Source: an uncultured Aeromonas sp.
GTDB taxonomy: Bacteria > Pseudomonadota > Gammaproteobacteria > Enterobacterales > Aeromonadaceae
Direction of reading: 5' to 3'
DNA length: 64,000 bases
Assembly (NCBI GenBank): GCA_945957575.1
Contig: CAMFLW010000003.1
Location: 1 to 64,000, forward strand
This document shows positions 18,501-28,079 of this stretch, piece after piece; position 1 is the first letter of the stretch, and each line of letters opens with the position of its first letter. Position numbers and translations under genes: made by a program. Under the pieces are notes generated by a model. The model saw only the letters and a list, made by a program, of their open reading frames with translations. It made no database searches and was not told the origin of the DNA.

Positions 18501-19316
18501 TCAGCCCTCGAGTTCGGCGGTTATGTCGGGGACAAAGGTCTGGCTGGTCAGCGGCGGGCGCTCATACCCTTCGGTCTTGATGGGGGGGAGCTCGATGGGG
18601 TCGTAGTGGATCGCCTCGTAGGGCACCTTGCCCAGCAGATGGGCGATGCAGTTGAGGCGGGCGCGGCGCTTGTCGTCCGCCTCCACCACGAACCAGGGGC
18701 AATCCTCGGTATCCGTGTAGGTGAACATGTCATCCTTGGCGCGGGAGTATTCGACCCAGCGCGAGCGGGACTGCAAGTCCATCGGGCTGAACTTCCAGCG
18801 CTTGATGGGGGTGTTGATCCGCTCCTTGAACCGTTTTTCCTGCTCCTCGTCGCTGACCGAGAACCAGTATTTGATCACCGTGATGCCGGAGCGGATCAGC
18901 ATTCGCTCGAACTCGGGGCAGGCGCGCAGAAACTCGCGATACTCCGCATCGCTGCAAAAGCCCATCACTCGCTCGACCCCGGCCCGGTTGTACCAGGAGC
19001 GGTCAAACAGCACCATCTCGCCAGCGGCGGGCAGGTGGGCGACATAGCGCTGAAAGTACCACTGGGAGCGCTCCCTGTCTGACGGGGCGGGCAGCGCCGT
19101 GACCCGGCAAACCCGGGGGTTGAGCGGTTCGGTGATCGCCTTGATGACGCCCCCCTTGCCGGCGGCGTCCCGTCCCTCGAACAGCACCACCACCTTGAGT
19201 CCCTCCTGCTTGACCCACTCCTGCAGCTTGACCAGCTCCTCCTGCAGATGGGCGAGGTGGTGTTCATAACATTTCTTGTCCAGACGTGGCCGCTTCTTGC
19301 TCTTGTCCTTCGGCAT
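18501..19316 (-). CDS. ppk2: Polyphosphate kinase 2 family protein
   Basis: This 271-residue single-domain PPK2 transfers phosphate between polyphosphate and nucleoside di- or triphosphates. The P-loop FEGRDAAGKGG is at about residues 47-56 (K54). The Walker B segment is VLFDRSWYNRAGVERVMGF, and the lid carries KRWKFSPMDLQSRSRW. GGAGAAGAAG precedes the start on the minus strand. The length fits a class I PPK2, but class cannot be fixed by eye. It stands alone, convergent with malK and divergent from an alpha/beta hydrolase. Confidence 0.93.
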   Translation of the reverse strand: MPKDKSKKRPRLDKKCYEHHLAHLQEELVKLQEWVKQEGLKVVVLFEGRDAAGKGGVIKAITEPLNPRVCRVTALPAPSDRERSQWYFQRYVAHLPAAGEMVLFDRSWYNRAGVERVMGFCSDAEYREFLRACPEFERMLIRSGITVIKYWFSVSDEEQEKRFKERINTPIKRWKFSPMDLQSRSRWVEYSRAKDDMFTYTDTEDCPWFVVEADDKRRARLNCIAHLLGKVPYEAIHYDPIELPPIKTEGYERPPLTSQTFVPDITAELEG

Positions 19317-19393
19317 CTTCTTCTCCTTTATGAGTCCCTTCTTGCCGCCACTTCAGCTTGCACCAGGGAGAGTCGACTGCCAAGGGGGACGTG

Positions 19394-19446
19394 TTACACT
19401 GCCGCCCCGTTAGTTGGCAACAGAAGCCAACATGAAGCCATTTATG
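19394..19446 (+). repeat. Decayed tandem copy of the hydrolase 5' end
   Basis: TTACACTGCCG...TTGGCAACAG...AACATGAAGC.ATTTATGG occurs at 19394-19446 and again at 19458-19517, covering the leader, ribosome binding site and first codons of the next gene. In the first copy the AGGAG has decayed to AGAAG and the frame from ATG 19432 closes after 13 codons at 19473. Confidence 0.75.
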
Positions 19447-19501
19447 GCTATGGCGATTTACACTGCCGTCTAATCATCAGAAGTTGGCAACAGGAGAGAA
19501 C

Positions 19502-20305
19502 ATGAAGCAATTTATGGAGATCGCGGGCCGCCGGATGGCCTATTTGGATGAAGGGCAAGGGCCGGTGCTGCTGTTTGGCCATAGCTACCTGTGGGATAGC
19601 GCCATGTGGGCGCCGCAAATTGAGGCGCTCAAAGGGAGCTATCGCTGCATCGTCCCCGAGCTGTGGGGCCACGGTGATTCCGACGTACTCCCCGAAGGCG
19701 CCTGCACCCTGGCAACCCTGGCGCGGGATCATCTGGCGCTGCTCGATGCTCTCGGGGTCGACGAGTGCGTGCTGGTGGGTCTCTCCATCGGTGGCATGTG
19801 GGGTGTGGAGCTGGCGCGTATGGCCCCAGCTCGCCTCAAGGGGCTGGTGCTGATGGACAGCTTTGTTGGCCTCGAGCCGCAGATCACCTGCGAGCGCTAT
19901 CTCGGCATGCTGGCAATGATCGAGCAGCTCGGCGCCATTCCTGCGCCCATCGTCGAACAGGTGGCGCCGCTATTTTTTGCCAATCAGCCTGATGAGGCGC
20001 TGATGAGCGGTTTCAAGGCGCGCCTTGCCGCCTGGCCAAAGGATAAGATTGCCGCCATGGTGGCGGTGGGCCGCAGCTTTGTGACCCGCGAAGATCGCAT
20101 CGAGTGGCTGGAGGAGATCACCACTCCTGCGCTGGTGATGACCGGTTGTGAGGACAAGGCGCGTCCGGTGCTGGAGGGTTATCTGATGGCCGAGGTGCTG
20201 GGTTGCCCGTTCAAGGAGATCCCGGCGGCGGGTCACATCTCGTCGCTGGAAAATCCGGCATTCGTCAATCAGCAGTTGAATGCGTTTCTGGCGGCAGAAT
20301 CGTGA
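19502..20305 (+). CDS. Alpha/beta hydrolase
   Basis: This 267-residue alpha/beta-hydrolase fold protein has the nucleophile elbow GLSIGG (serine near residue 96), the oxyanion segment FGHSYLWDSAMW near residue 28 and a C-terminal GHISSLENP holding the likely catalytic histidine. The middle acid is probably in MTGCEDKARPV. The fold is clear; the substrate is not, though similar proteins act on esters or on small-molecule carbon-carbon bonds. The start at 19502 has CAGGAG 5-6 nt upstream. A damaged copy of the leader and first codons lies just before it. Confidence 0.88.
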   Translation: MKQFMEIAGRRMAYLDEGQGPVLLFGHSYLWDSAMWAPQIEALKGSYRCIVPELWGHGDSDVLPEGACTLATLARDHLALLDALGVDECVLVGLSIGGMWGVELARMAPARLKGLVLMDSFVGLEPQITCERYLGMLAMIEQLGAIPAPIVEQVAPLFFANQPDEALMSGFKARLAAWPKDKIAAMVAVGRSFVTREDRIEWLEEITTPALVMTGCEDKARPVLEGYLMAEVLGCPFKEIPAAGHISSLENPAFVNQQLNAFLAAES

Positions 20306-20676
20306 TCGTTCACCGGTAGGGGCTTGAGGCATATAACTCGGCACAGAGATGGGGAGTCCATTTATTACAAGGTCGGCCCGGACAACAGTGATCCCCCGAT
20401 CCTGGGGACAACGCTCCGGTTGACTACCGTACCAGCCGGGCAGTAAGCGCAGCACCGATCTGCTGCAACAGCAAAATCCTGTTCGGCCTGCAACCTGGTC
20501 GGCTTGCCTCCCTGTCTGGCGGCCATGTCTGTTGGGTTAAAATGGCAAACGTAGCGTTGTCCTGCATGACCTTGGTTATATGTCAACAATCATGATGACA
20601 TCCCCCTTACTGGCCGATTTGTCTTTTGCTTGCGTGGGGGGGGAGAGGGCGCGTGGCGTGATGCTGTCGGATTGGA
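20306..20676. other. Non-coding stretch between the hydrolase and nuoN
   Basis: About 370 bases without a recognised gene. A 74-codon minus-strand frame (20365-20589) shows no known family, and stop codons interrupt the other frames. I see no transcription signals beyond the nuo terminator at its right end. Confidence 0.45.
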
Positions 20677-20704
20677 AATAGAAAACCGGCAGCCAAGGCT
20701 GCCG
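20677..20704 (-). terminator. Intrinsic terminator of the nuo operon
   Basis: CGGCAGC-CAAG-GCTGCCG stem with TTTTCTATTT following on the minus strand, 40 nt past the nuoN stop. ATTTTT on the other side may make it bidirectional. Confidence 0.85.
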
Positions 20705-20743
20705 ATTTTTACGGATGATGATGAGGATTAACGACGGCAAAGG

Positions 20744-22207
20744 TTACTGCAATACCACCTGCTGGAACCCTTGTACCAGACTGATGACCGGCTGGGGATA
20801 GAGCCCCAGCAACACCACCAGCGCCGCAGAGAGCAGTACCACCACGCCACCGGAAGAGAGTGCCCAGTCGGCGCTGGCATCGCGCTGCTGCATGCCCGGC
20901 TCACGCAGATAGAGGGTCACCATCACCTTGAGGTAGTAGTAGAGACCCAGTGCGCTGCCGAGCACGATGGCACCGGAGAGCCACCAGAGTTGCGCCTCGA
21001 CGGTGACGCCGATGAGGTAGAACTTGCCGATAAAGCCGAGCGTCATCGGGATGCCTGCCAGCGAGAGCATCATCACGGTCATTACGGCAGTCAGATAGGG
21101 GCGCTTCCAGAACAGGCCGCGATAGCTGTGCAGGGAGTCGGCATCCTTGCCGCGATAGGGGCTCGACATCATGCTGACGACACCAAAGGCACCTAGGCTG
21201 GTGAACAGATACATCAGCAGATAGACCCCGGCCGCTTCCACCGGCATCTGGCCGATACGGCTCGCCACAATCACCGCCAGCAGATAGCCAAAGTGGGAGA
21301 TGGAGGAGTAGCCCAGCATCCGCTTGATGTTGCTTTGCACCAGTGCCAGCAGGTTGCCAACGAGGATGGAGATGACCGCCATGGCGGCCAGCAGCCAGTG
21401 GATCATGGGATCGCTCGCCGCCGGAACTGCCAGATAGAAGCGCAGCAGCACGGCAAAGACCGCGACCTTGCTGACGGTGGCGAGGAAGGTGGCGACCGGT
21501 GCCGGAGCACCTTCATAGACATCCGGGGTCCAGAGGTGGAAGGGAGCCAGGGAGAGTTTAAAGGCAAGGCCGACCAGCATCAGACCGAGGCCACCCATCA
21601 ACAGCGGATGGTGAGCCGGGCTCTGGGCCAGGGTCTGCCCCAGGGCGGCAAAGCTCAGGCTGCCTGCCTGGGCATAGAGCAGCGCCATGCCAAACAGCAA
21701 GAAGGCGGTGGCGGCGGCAGAGAGCACCATGTACTTCACCGCGGCTTCCAGCGAGTGGCGCTCGCGGTAGGCGTAACCGACCAGACCGAACATCGGCAGG
21801 GTCAGCATCTCGATCCCGATAAACAGAGAGGCGAGGTGGCGGGAGCAGGCCAGCACCAGACCACCTGCGGTGGCGATCAGCAGCAGCAGGAAGAACTCCT
21901 CCCGGTTGTCCGGGTAGGCTTTCAGCCACGACTGGCCGAAGGTACAGGTTGCCAGCGCGCCAATCAGCACCAATCCCATGTAGAAGACGGCATAGCCATC
22001 GACTTGCAGCAGCGGGGTGACCCCCTGATCCCCTTGCGCCATCACGATGGGCAGGGAGAAGAGCGCCAGGTTGAGACCAATGATGGTGACGGTAAAGGCG
22101 GTAGTGACACAGCGGCGCCACGCGATGGCCAGCATCAGGGCCGCCATGGCCCCGGTGGTCAGCAGCAGGGGAAGCAGTGCCAGCAGTTGGGAAGCGGAGA
22201 AAGTCAT
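20744..22207 (-). CDS. nuoN: NADH-quinone oxidoreductase subunit N
   Basis: This 487-residue antiporter-like membrane subunit of complex I has about 14 helices. Conserved segments are the [22 protein letters not shown] stretch, the [18 protein letters not shown] loop and [17 protein letters not shown]. It is one of three proton-pumping modules. Its ATG overlaps the nuoM stop by 4 nt (ATGA). It is the last gene of the operon. Confidence 0.97.
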   Translation of the reverse strand: MTFSASQLLALLPLLLTTGAMAALMLAIAWRRCVTTAFTVTIIGLNLALFSLPIVMAQGDQGVTPLLQVDGYAVFYMGLVLIGALATCTFGQSWLKAYPDNREEFFLLLLIATAGGLVLACSRHLASLFIGIEMLTLPMFGLVGYAYRERHSLEAAVKYMVLSAAATAFLLFGMALLYAQAGSLSFAALGQTLAQSPAHHPLLMGGLGLMLVGLAFKLSLAPFHLWTPDVYEGAPAPVATFLATVSKVAVFAVLLRFYLAVPAASDPMIHWLLAAMAVISILVGNLLALVQSNIKRMLGYSSISHFGYLLAVIVASRIGQMPVEAAGVYLLMYLFTSLGAFGVVSMMSSPYRGKDADSLHSYRGLFWKRPYLTAVMTVMMLSLAGIPMTLGFIGKFYLIGVTVEAQLWWLSGAIVLGSALGLYYYLKVMVTLYLREPGMQQRDASADWALSSGGVVVLLSAALVVLLGLYPQPVISLVQGFQQVVLQ

Positions 22208-23748
22208 TGCAGGGCTCCAGCAGTTGGCAGCAGATACCAGTGCAGCACGTTGATAAGGCTGCTGCTGGCGGTATCAATCACGGGTTGGGGATAGAGGCCG
22301 AGCAGAACCAGCAGGCCCGCAATCACCATCATCATGGTCAGCTCGCGGCGATCCAGCCCTTTCAGGATGCTCTCGTCCTTGGCGGGGCCAAAGCAGGCAC
22401 GCTGCAACATGATGAGGGAGTAGACCGAGGCCAGCACCAGACCGAAGGTGGCGACCGCCGTGATCACCGGGGCGACCTGGAAGCTGCCGATCAGGATCAG
22501 GAACTCGCCGACGAAGTTGCCGGTGCCCGGCATGCCCAGAGAGGCGACCGAGAAGAAGAGCATCACGCCCGGCAGATAGCGCAGGCGTCCCCACAGACCA
22601 CCCATCTGGCGCAGATCGCGGGTGTGCAGCCGCTCATAGAGCTGACCGCAGAGGATAAAGAGGCCGGCAGCGGAGAGACCGTGGGCGATCATCTGCACAA
22701 CGGCGCCCTGCAGGGCCACTTCGCTACCCGAGTAGATGGCGATCATCACAAAACCCATGTGGGAGATGCTGGTGTAGGCCACCAGCCGTTTGATGTCGGT
22801 CTGGGCAAAGGCCACGATGGCGCCATACACGATGCCGACAAGACCCAGCACCATGGCGTAGGGGGCAAATTCGGCGGAGGCTTCGGGGAACAGCGGCAGG
22901 GCGAAGCGCAGCAGACCGTAGGCGGCGGTTTTCAGCAAAATACCGGCCAAGTCAACGGAGCCTGCGGTCGGTGCCTGACTATGGGCATCCGGCAGCCAGC
23001 CGTGCAGCGGCACAAGCGGCATCTTGACCGCGAAGGCGATGAAGAAGCCCAGCATCAGCAGCCACTGTACACCCTTGCTCATCGGGGTATTGAGCAGATC
23101 CAGATAGTTGAAGGTGAAGACACCGGTGGCATGCTGGTGGGTCAGCACCAGCCCGATGATGGCCACCAGCATGATCAGGCCGCTCACCTGGGTGTAGATG
23201 AAGAACTTGGTCGCGGCGTTGATCCGTGATTTGCCGTCAGTGACCGAATGGCCCCAGAGCGCAATCAGGAAGTACATGGGAACCAGCATCATCTCCCAGA
23301 AGAAGAAGAAGAGGAACAGATCCAGCGCCATAAAGACGCCGAGTACGCCACCCAGGATCCAGAGCAGGTTCAGATGGAAGAAGCCGATGCGTTGCACGAT
23401 CTCTTTCCACGAACAGAGGATGGCCAGTACCCCGATAAAGCAGGTGAGGATCACCATCAACAGTGACAAGCCATCCACCGCCAGATGCAAAGAGATGCCA
23501 AAGCGGGGGATCCACGGCAGGCGCCACTCGGCGGCCCAGGCGGAGGCAGCACCAGAGACGCCCGCGCTGTCGAGACCCGTGGTGGCAAGGGAGAAATCAC
23601 CACTTAGCCAGATGGCACAGGAGAGCAGCAGGCTGGCGCTCATGGCGAGCAGGGCTACCCAGCGAACAAACTGTCCGCCGAGACGCTCCATCTGCCAGCA
23701 GAGCAAGCCGCCGATAAAAGGAATTAGCAAGATCCAGAGTAAGGTCAC
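22204..23748 (-). CDS. nuoM: NADH-quinone oxidoreductase subunit M
   Basis: This 514-residue antiporter-like proton-pumping subunit of complex I has about 14 helices, with [42 protein letters not shown] and [17 protein letters not shown]. The start appears to be GTG at 23748, with GAGAG upstream. Unlike most junctions in this operon it does not touch the gene before it: 98 nt separate it from nuoL and hold a 29-codon open frame. Confidence 0.96.
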   Translation of the reverse strand: MTLLWILLIPFIGGLLCWQMERLGGQFVRWVALLAMSASLLLSCAIWLSGDFSLATTGLDSAGVSGAASAWAAEWRLPWIPRFGISLHLAVDGLSLLMVILTCFIGVLAILCSWKEIVQRIGFFHLNLLWILGGVLGVFMALDLFLFFFFWEMMLVPMYFLIALWGHSVTDGKSRINAATKFFIYTQVSGLIMLVAIIGLVLTHQHATGVFTFNYLDLLNTPMSKGVQWLLMLGFFIAFAVKMPLVPLHGWLPDAHSQAPTAGSVDLAGILLKTAAYGLLRFALPLFPEASAEFAPYAMVLGLVGIVYGAIVAFAQTDIKRLVAYTSISHMGFVMIAIYSGSEVALQGAVVQMIAHGLSAAGLFILCGQLYERLHTRDLRQMGGLWGRLRYLPGVMLFFSVASLGMPGTGNFVGEFLILIGSFQVAPVITAVATFGLVLASVYSLIMLQRACFGPAKDESILKGLDRRELTMMMVIAGLLVLLGLYPQPVIDTASSSLINVLHWYLLPTAGALQ

Positions 23749-23752
23749 GGTA

Positions 23753-23842
23753 TCAGCTCTCGTTCAAGTTCATATGAGATTGCGCGCCCTGTTCCATCAG
23801 GGAGAGCAAACAGCCTAGCTGTATGATTGTCCGGTTGTTCAT
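23753..23842 (-). CDS. Candidate 29-residue micro-ORF between nuoL and nuoM
   Basis: ATG at 23842 lies 4 nt after the nuoL TAA and the TGA at 23753-23755 lies 4 nt before the nuoM GTG, so the frame fills the gap exactly. The predicted peptide starts [26 protein letters not shown] lies about 5 nt before the ATG and overlaps the nuoL stop. It may be a real small protein, or a frame whose translation carries ribosomes on to nuoM. I know no family for it. Confidence 0.35.
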   Translation of the reverse strand: MNNRTIIQLGCLLSLMEQGAQSHMNLNES

Positions 23843-23846
23843 CGCG

Positions 23847-25694
23847 TTACCCCAGCAGCAACAGCGCCAGCACCAGCACGGCACCGATCCCCATGGAGGC
23901 GGCATACCAGCGCAACTTGCCGGTCACGGTCCAGGCCAGCAGCTGGTTGCCACGCAGGGCAAGCCAGGCGGGCAGGCCCATCATCCAGTCCAGCGGATCC
24001 TGCCCGACCAGACGGGTCGCCAGCAGATAGGGCTTGACCCACAGCTGGTCATAGAGCCAGTCAAAGCCCCAGGCGTTGAACCAGAGAGTGCTGAGCAGGC
24101 GACCCGGTGCGCTGTTGGCAATGGAGGTGGCCAGTCGGCGCTCACCGAGAAACAGGAAGGCTGCCAGCGCAATGCCTGTGATGGCGATGATGCCGGAGGT
24201 GATCTCCAACGCATGGCGACCCTCTTCGATATGATCACCTGGGCCTGCCGGCAGTACCCCGGCCAGCGGCGGGGTGATCAGCGCGCCTATGCCGGTGGAG
24301 AGCACCAGCAGTACCAGCAGCGGCAGATGGTGAGCCAAGCCGTGACCGGCGTGGGCTTTGGTCTGCTCTTTGCCATGGAAGGCGATAAAGATCAGCCGGA
24401 AGGTGTAGAGGGATGTGAGGAATGCCCCCACCAGACCGGCCCACAGCAGCGCGCTTTGGCCAGACGCTTCTACTTGCCACAGGATGGCGTCCTTACTGTA
24501 GAAACCCGAGGTGACCAGCGGCAGCGCGGCCAGCGCCGAACCACCCACCAGGAAGCAGGCATAGACCAGCGGCAGGCTCTTGCGCAGGCCACCCATCTTG
24601 AAGATGTTCTGCTCGTGATGGGTCGCGACGATAACGGCACCGGCGGAGAGGAACAGCAGCGCCTTGAAGAAGGCGTGGGTCATCAGGTGGAAGATGGCCC
24701 CTTCCCATGCACCGACACCGAGCGCCAGGAACATGTAGCCAATCTGGCTCATGGTGGAGTAGGCAAGGATCCGCTTGATATCGGTCTGTACCAGCGCGGC
24801 AAAGCCTGCCAGCACCAGGGTGATGGCGCCAACCAGCCCGACCAGATGGAGGATCTCCGGTGCCAGCAGGAACAGGCCATGGGTGCGGGCAATCAGGTAG
24901 ACACCCGCGGTCACCATGGTGGCGGCGTGGATCAGCGCGGAGACCGGCGTCGGGCCAGCCATCGCATCTGCCAGCCAGGTCTGCAGCGGCAGCTGGGCTG
25001 ATTTGCCGACCGCACCACCCAGCAGCATCAGGCATGCGAGTGACAGGGCAGGGGAGCCTTCGGCAAACATGGTCGGGGCACGAACCAGCAGCTCGTGAAT
25101 ATTGAGTGTGCCCAGTTCGCGATAGAGGATAAACAGGCCGATGGCGAGGAACACGTCACCCACACGGGTCACGATGAAGGCCTTGAGGGCCGCCGCGCCA
25201 TTGTTGCGATCCTTGTAGTAGAAGCCGATCAGCAGGTAGCTGCACAGCCCCACCCCTTCCCAGCCGAGGTAGACAAACAGCAGGTCATCGGCCAGTACCA
25301 GAAACAGCATGCTGGCGATAAAGAGGTTGGTGTAGGTGAAGAAGCGGGAGTAGCCCTCTTCCCCGCGCATATACCAGGAGGCGAACAGGTGGATAAAGAA
25401 ACCCACCCCGGTCACCACCCCCAGCATGGTCAGCGACAGGCCATCCAGCGCCAGGCTGAAGGTGGGGGTGAAGTGGCCTACCGCCATCCACTGCCACAGG
25501 TGCTGGATATAGACGCCACCCTCGGGCGGGTTGGCCAGAAAGTCCATGCCGACCCAGAGTGTGGTAAGCGCCGAGAGACCAATGGAACCCACCCCGATCA
25601 GCGCCGAGGTGCGCTCCCCCAGACGGCCGAGGGAGAAGGCCAATACCAGCCATCCCAGCAGCGGAAATAGAAAAGTCAGATATAAGAGGCTCAT
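23847..25694 (-). CDS. nuoL: NADH-quinone oxidoreductase subunit L
   Basis: This 615-residue protein is the largest antiporter-like subunit of complex I. About 14 helices form the pump, then a long lateral helix and a last membrane anchor. Characteristic sequence is [37 protein letters not shown] and [17 protein letters not shown]. Its start overlaps the nuoK stop by 4 nt. Confidence 0.97.
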   Translation of the reverse strand: MSLLYLTFLFPLLGWLVLAFSLGRLGERTSALIGVGSIGLSALTTLWVGMDFLANPPEGGVYIQHLWQWMAVGHFTPTFSLALDGLSLTMLGVVTGVGFFIHLFASWYMRGEEGYSRFFTYTNLFIASMLFLVLADDLLFVYLGWEGVGLCSYLLIGFYYKDRNNGAAALKAFIVTRVGDVFLAIGLFILYRELGTLNIHELLVRAPTMFAEGSPALSLACLMLLGGAVGKSAQLPLQTWLADAMAGPTPVSALIHAATMVTAGVYLIARTHGLFLLAPEILHLVGLVGAITLVLAGFAALVQTDIKRILAYSTMSQIGYMFLALGVGAWEGAIFHLMTHAFFKALLFLSAGAVIVATHHEQNIFKMGGLRKSLPLVYACFLVGGSALAALPLVTSGFYSKDAILWQVEASGQSALLWAGLVGAFLTSLYTFRLIFIAFHGKEQTKAHAGHGLAHHLPLLVLLVLSTGIGALITPPLAGVLPAGPGDHIEEGRHALEITSGIIAITGIALAAFLFLGERRLATSIANSAPGRLLSTLWFNAWGFDWLYDQLWVKPYLLATRLVGQDPLDWMMGLPAWLALRGNQLLAWTVTGKLRWYAASMGIGAVLVLALLLLG

Positions 25695-25999
25695 CCGCGC
25701 ATCTCGCTCACAGTGTCCACGTTCAGGGTGTGGTAACGACGATAGAGCAGCAGTAACAGGGCGAGGCCGATACTGGCCTCCGCTGCTGCCAGAGAAATCA
25801 CCAGTATGTACATGATCTGGCCGTCGGCCTGAGCCCAGCGGCTACCCGCCACCACAAATGCCAGTGCCGAGGCATTCATCATGATTTCGATGCTCATTAG
25901 GATGTAGAGCAGGTTGCGACGGATCAGCAGACCGCACAAGCCGATGCAGAACAGCACCGCGGCCAGCAAAAGTCCGTGCTCCATGGGGATTCCATTCAT
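25691..25999 (-). CDS. nuoK: NADH-quinone oxidoreductase subunit K
   Basis: This 102-residue membrane subunit has three helices, the NuoK plan. The conserved [11 protein letters not shown] segment carries a buried glutamate (MSIEIMMNA) of the proton path. Starts and stops overlap nuoJ and nuoL by 4 nt on each side. Confidence 0.96.
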   Translation of the reverse strand: MNGIPMEHGLLLAAVLFCIGLCGLLIRRNLLYILMSIEIMMNASALAFVVAGSRWAQADGQIMYILVISLAAAEASIGLALLLLLYRRYHTLNVDTVSEMRG

Positions 26000-26547
26000 T
26001 GCTGACCTCCTTCATGTGACGGACGCGATTGATTGCGGGGGACGGAGAGCACTTCACCGCTCTTCTCTTCCCGACCCAGGTGATAGGCGGTTACCAGACC
26101 CGCCAGCAGCAGGATGGAGGCAAGCTCCACCGCCAGTACATAGGGGCCAAAGAGCTCGACACCCACCTGCTTGGCGGTCACCTCGGTCACTCCGATCAGG
26201 CCCCCGGTCACCCCGAGAATGCCGTGGGCCAGAAAGCCCAGCAGGATCAGCGAGAGCAGGGCTGGGCCCCCCCAGGTCATGGGGGTGAGCCACTTTTTCT
26301 CCTGCGCCTGTGCTGAACCCAGGTTCAGCATCATCACCACAAACACGAACAGCACCATGATGGCACCCGCGTAGACGATCACCTGCAGGGCGCCGGCAAA
26401 GGCGGCACCCAGGCAGAAGAAGATCATGGCCACGGCGATGAGGGAGATGATGAGATTGAGCAGCGCATGCATGGGATTGCTGGTGCTGATCACCCGCAGC
26501 GTGCTGTAAATGGCCACCAGGGCCGAGGCATAAAATGCCAGTTCCAT
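25996..26547 (-). CDS. nuoJ: NADH-quinone oxidoreductase subunit J
   Basis: This 183-residue membrane subunit has five helices. [28 protein letters not shown] is the conserved third helix with the pi-bulge seen in complex I structures. I set the start at 26547 ([18 protein letters not shown]), which has GAGGAGTCAATC before it and matches the family; a longer frame upstream lacks support. The stop overlaps nuoK. Confidence 0.95.
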   Translation of the reverse strand: MELAFYASALVAIYSTLRVISTSNPMHALLNLIISLIAVAMIFFCLGAAFAGALQVIVYAGAIMVLFVFVVMMLNLGSAQAQEKKWLTPMTWGGPALLSLILLGFLAHGILGVTGGLIGVTEVTAKQVGVELFGPYVLAVELASILLLAGLVTAYHLGREEKSGEVLSVPRNQSRPSHEGGQQ

Positions 26548-26557
26548 GATTGACTCC

Positions 26558-27100
26558 TCAGGGCAGCAGGCTCTTGACATCGATGGGCTTGGCTTCGTTT
26601 TCGGCATCCCCTTTCGGCTTGCCGTCGATGGCCATCCCGCTCATGCGATAAAAGTTGTAGTCCGGGTATTTGCCGGGCCCGCTGATCAGCAGATCCTCCT
26701 TCTCGTACACCAGATCCTGGCGGCGATACTCACCCATTTCGAAATCCGGCGTCAGCTGGATGGCGGTGGTGGGGCAAGCCTCTTCGCACAGGCCGCAGAA
26801 GATGCAACGGGAAAAGTTGATGCGAAAGAACTCCGGGTACCAGCGACCATCTTCCCGCTCGGACTTTTGCAGCGAGATGCAGCCAACCGGGCAGGCGACC
26901 GCGCAGAGGTTGCAAGCCACGCAGCGTTCGTCCCCGTCGGGGTCGCGGGTCAGCACGATACGACCCCGGTAGCGGGGGGCCGCATAGACCGCCTGCTCCG
27001 GATAGTTGAGGGTTTCACGGGGCCGCCAGGCATGGGAGAAGACCATGGCCAGACTGCGTAACTGGGTGCCGACACCCTGAATAATGCTAACAATTTTCAT
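26558..27100 (-). CDS. nuoI: NADH-quinone oxidoreductase subunit I
   Basis: This 180-residue peripheral-arm subunit holds two [4Fe-4S] clusters (N6a, N6b). The ligands are [15 protein letters not shown] and [15 protein letters not shown]. It passes electrons on to NuoB. It sits 10 nt after nuoH and 10 nt before nuoJ. Confidence 0.97.
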   Translation of the reverse strand: MKIVSIIQGVGTQLRSLAMVFSHAWRPRETLNYPEQAVYAAPRYRGRIVLTRDPDGDERCVACNLCAVACPVGCISLQKSEREDGRWYPEFFRINFSRCIFCGLCEEACPTTAIQLTPDFEMGEYRRQDLVYEKEDLLISGPGKYPDYNFYRMSGMAIDGKPKGDAENEAKPIDVKSLLP

Positions 27101-27110
27101 ATTGAGTGCC

Positions 27111-28079
27111 TCACTGCGTACTTATCAGTACAACTGCCGCGGTGACCAGCATATTGATCAGGGTCAGCGGCAAGCAGACTTTCCAGCCAAACGACATCAC
27201 CTGGTCAAAGCGCGGGCGAGGCAGGGAGGCCCGCAACAGGATGAAGAACACCATGAAACAGGCGGTCTTCAGGGCAAACCAGATGAAGGGGGGCAGCCAG
27301 GGACCATGCCAACCACCGAAGAAGAGGGTCACGATGAGCGAAGAGACCAGCACGATGCCGATATATTCGCCCACGAAGAACAGACCCCACTTCATCCCCG
27401 CATATTCGATGTGATAGCCATCGGCAAGCTCCTGCTCGGCTTCCGGCTGATCGAACGGGTGACGGTGGGTGACGGCGACACCGGCAAACAGGAAGGTGAC
27501 AAAGCCCAAAATCTGGGGCACCACGTTCCACAAATCTGCCTGTGCCTCGACGATATCCCGCAGGTTGAAGCTGCCGGTCTGGATCACTATCCCCATCAGG
27601 GAGAGGCCGAGAAACACCTCGTAGGAGAGGGTCTGGGCCGAGGCGCGCAAGCTGCCGAGCAGGGAGTATTTGTTGTTGCTCGACCAACCGGCGAACAGCA
27701 CTGCATAGACCGCCAGCCCTGCGATGGCCAGGATGTAGAGCAGCCCCACGTTGAGATCCGCCACGCCCCAGGTAGGGGTGATGGGCACCACCGCAAACGC
27801 CAGAATAAAGGCGGTGAAGGCGATGATGGGGGCCAGGATAAAGATCCTGCGATCGGCGAACGGCGGGATCCAGTCCTCCTTGAAGAACATCTTGATCATA
27901 TCGGCCGCCAGCTGGAGCAGGCCGAACGGCCCCACCCGGTTGGGGCCGTAGCGATCCTGCCACAGGGCCAGCAGACGGCGCTCGATGAAGCTCATGAAGG
28001 CGCCAGCCCCCACGATCCCCACCAGCACAATCAGTGCCTTGCCCACCTCCAGCAACAGATCGATCAGCGACTCGCTCAT
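27111..28079 (-). CDS. nuoH: NADH-quinone oxidoreductase subunit H
   Basis: This 322-residue membrane subunit has eight helices and lines the quinone entry tunnel. Typical segments are [29 protein letters not shown] and the loop [20 protein letters not shown] that faces the quinone site. The start overlaps the nuoG stop by 4 nt. Confidence 0.97.
   Translation of the reverse strand: MSESLIDLLLEVGKALIVLVGIVGAGAFMSFIERRLLALWQDRYGPNRVGPFGLLQLAADMIKMFFKEDWIPPFADRRIFILAPIIAFTAFILAFAVVPITPTWGVADLNVGLLYILAIAGLAVYAVLFAGWSSNNKYSLLGSLRASAQTLSYEVFLGLSLMGIVIQTGSFNLRDIVEAQADLWNVVPQILGFVTFLFAGVAVTHRHPFDQPEAEQELADGYHIEYAGMKWGLFFVGEYIGIVLVSSLIVTLFFGGWHGPWLPPFIWFALKTACFMVFFILLRASLPRPRFDQVMSFGWKVCLPLTLINMLVTAAVVLISTQ

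Noticed and set aside
20365..20589. 74-codon minus-strand frame between the hydrolase and nuoN
   Set aside because: No recognisable family or start signal; other frames in the stretch are interrupted. Possibly decayed DNA.
22177..23229. Long plus-strand frames opposite the nuo genes (for example 22177-23229, 23823-25001, 28112-29716)
   Set aside because: All are antisense to well-supported nuo genes and are His/Gln/Arg/Gly-rich without domains; mirror frames of membrane-protein codons.
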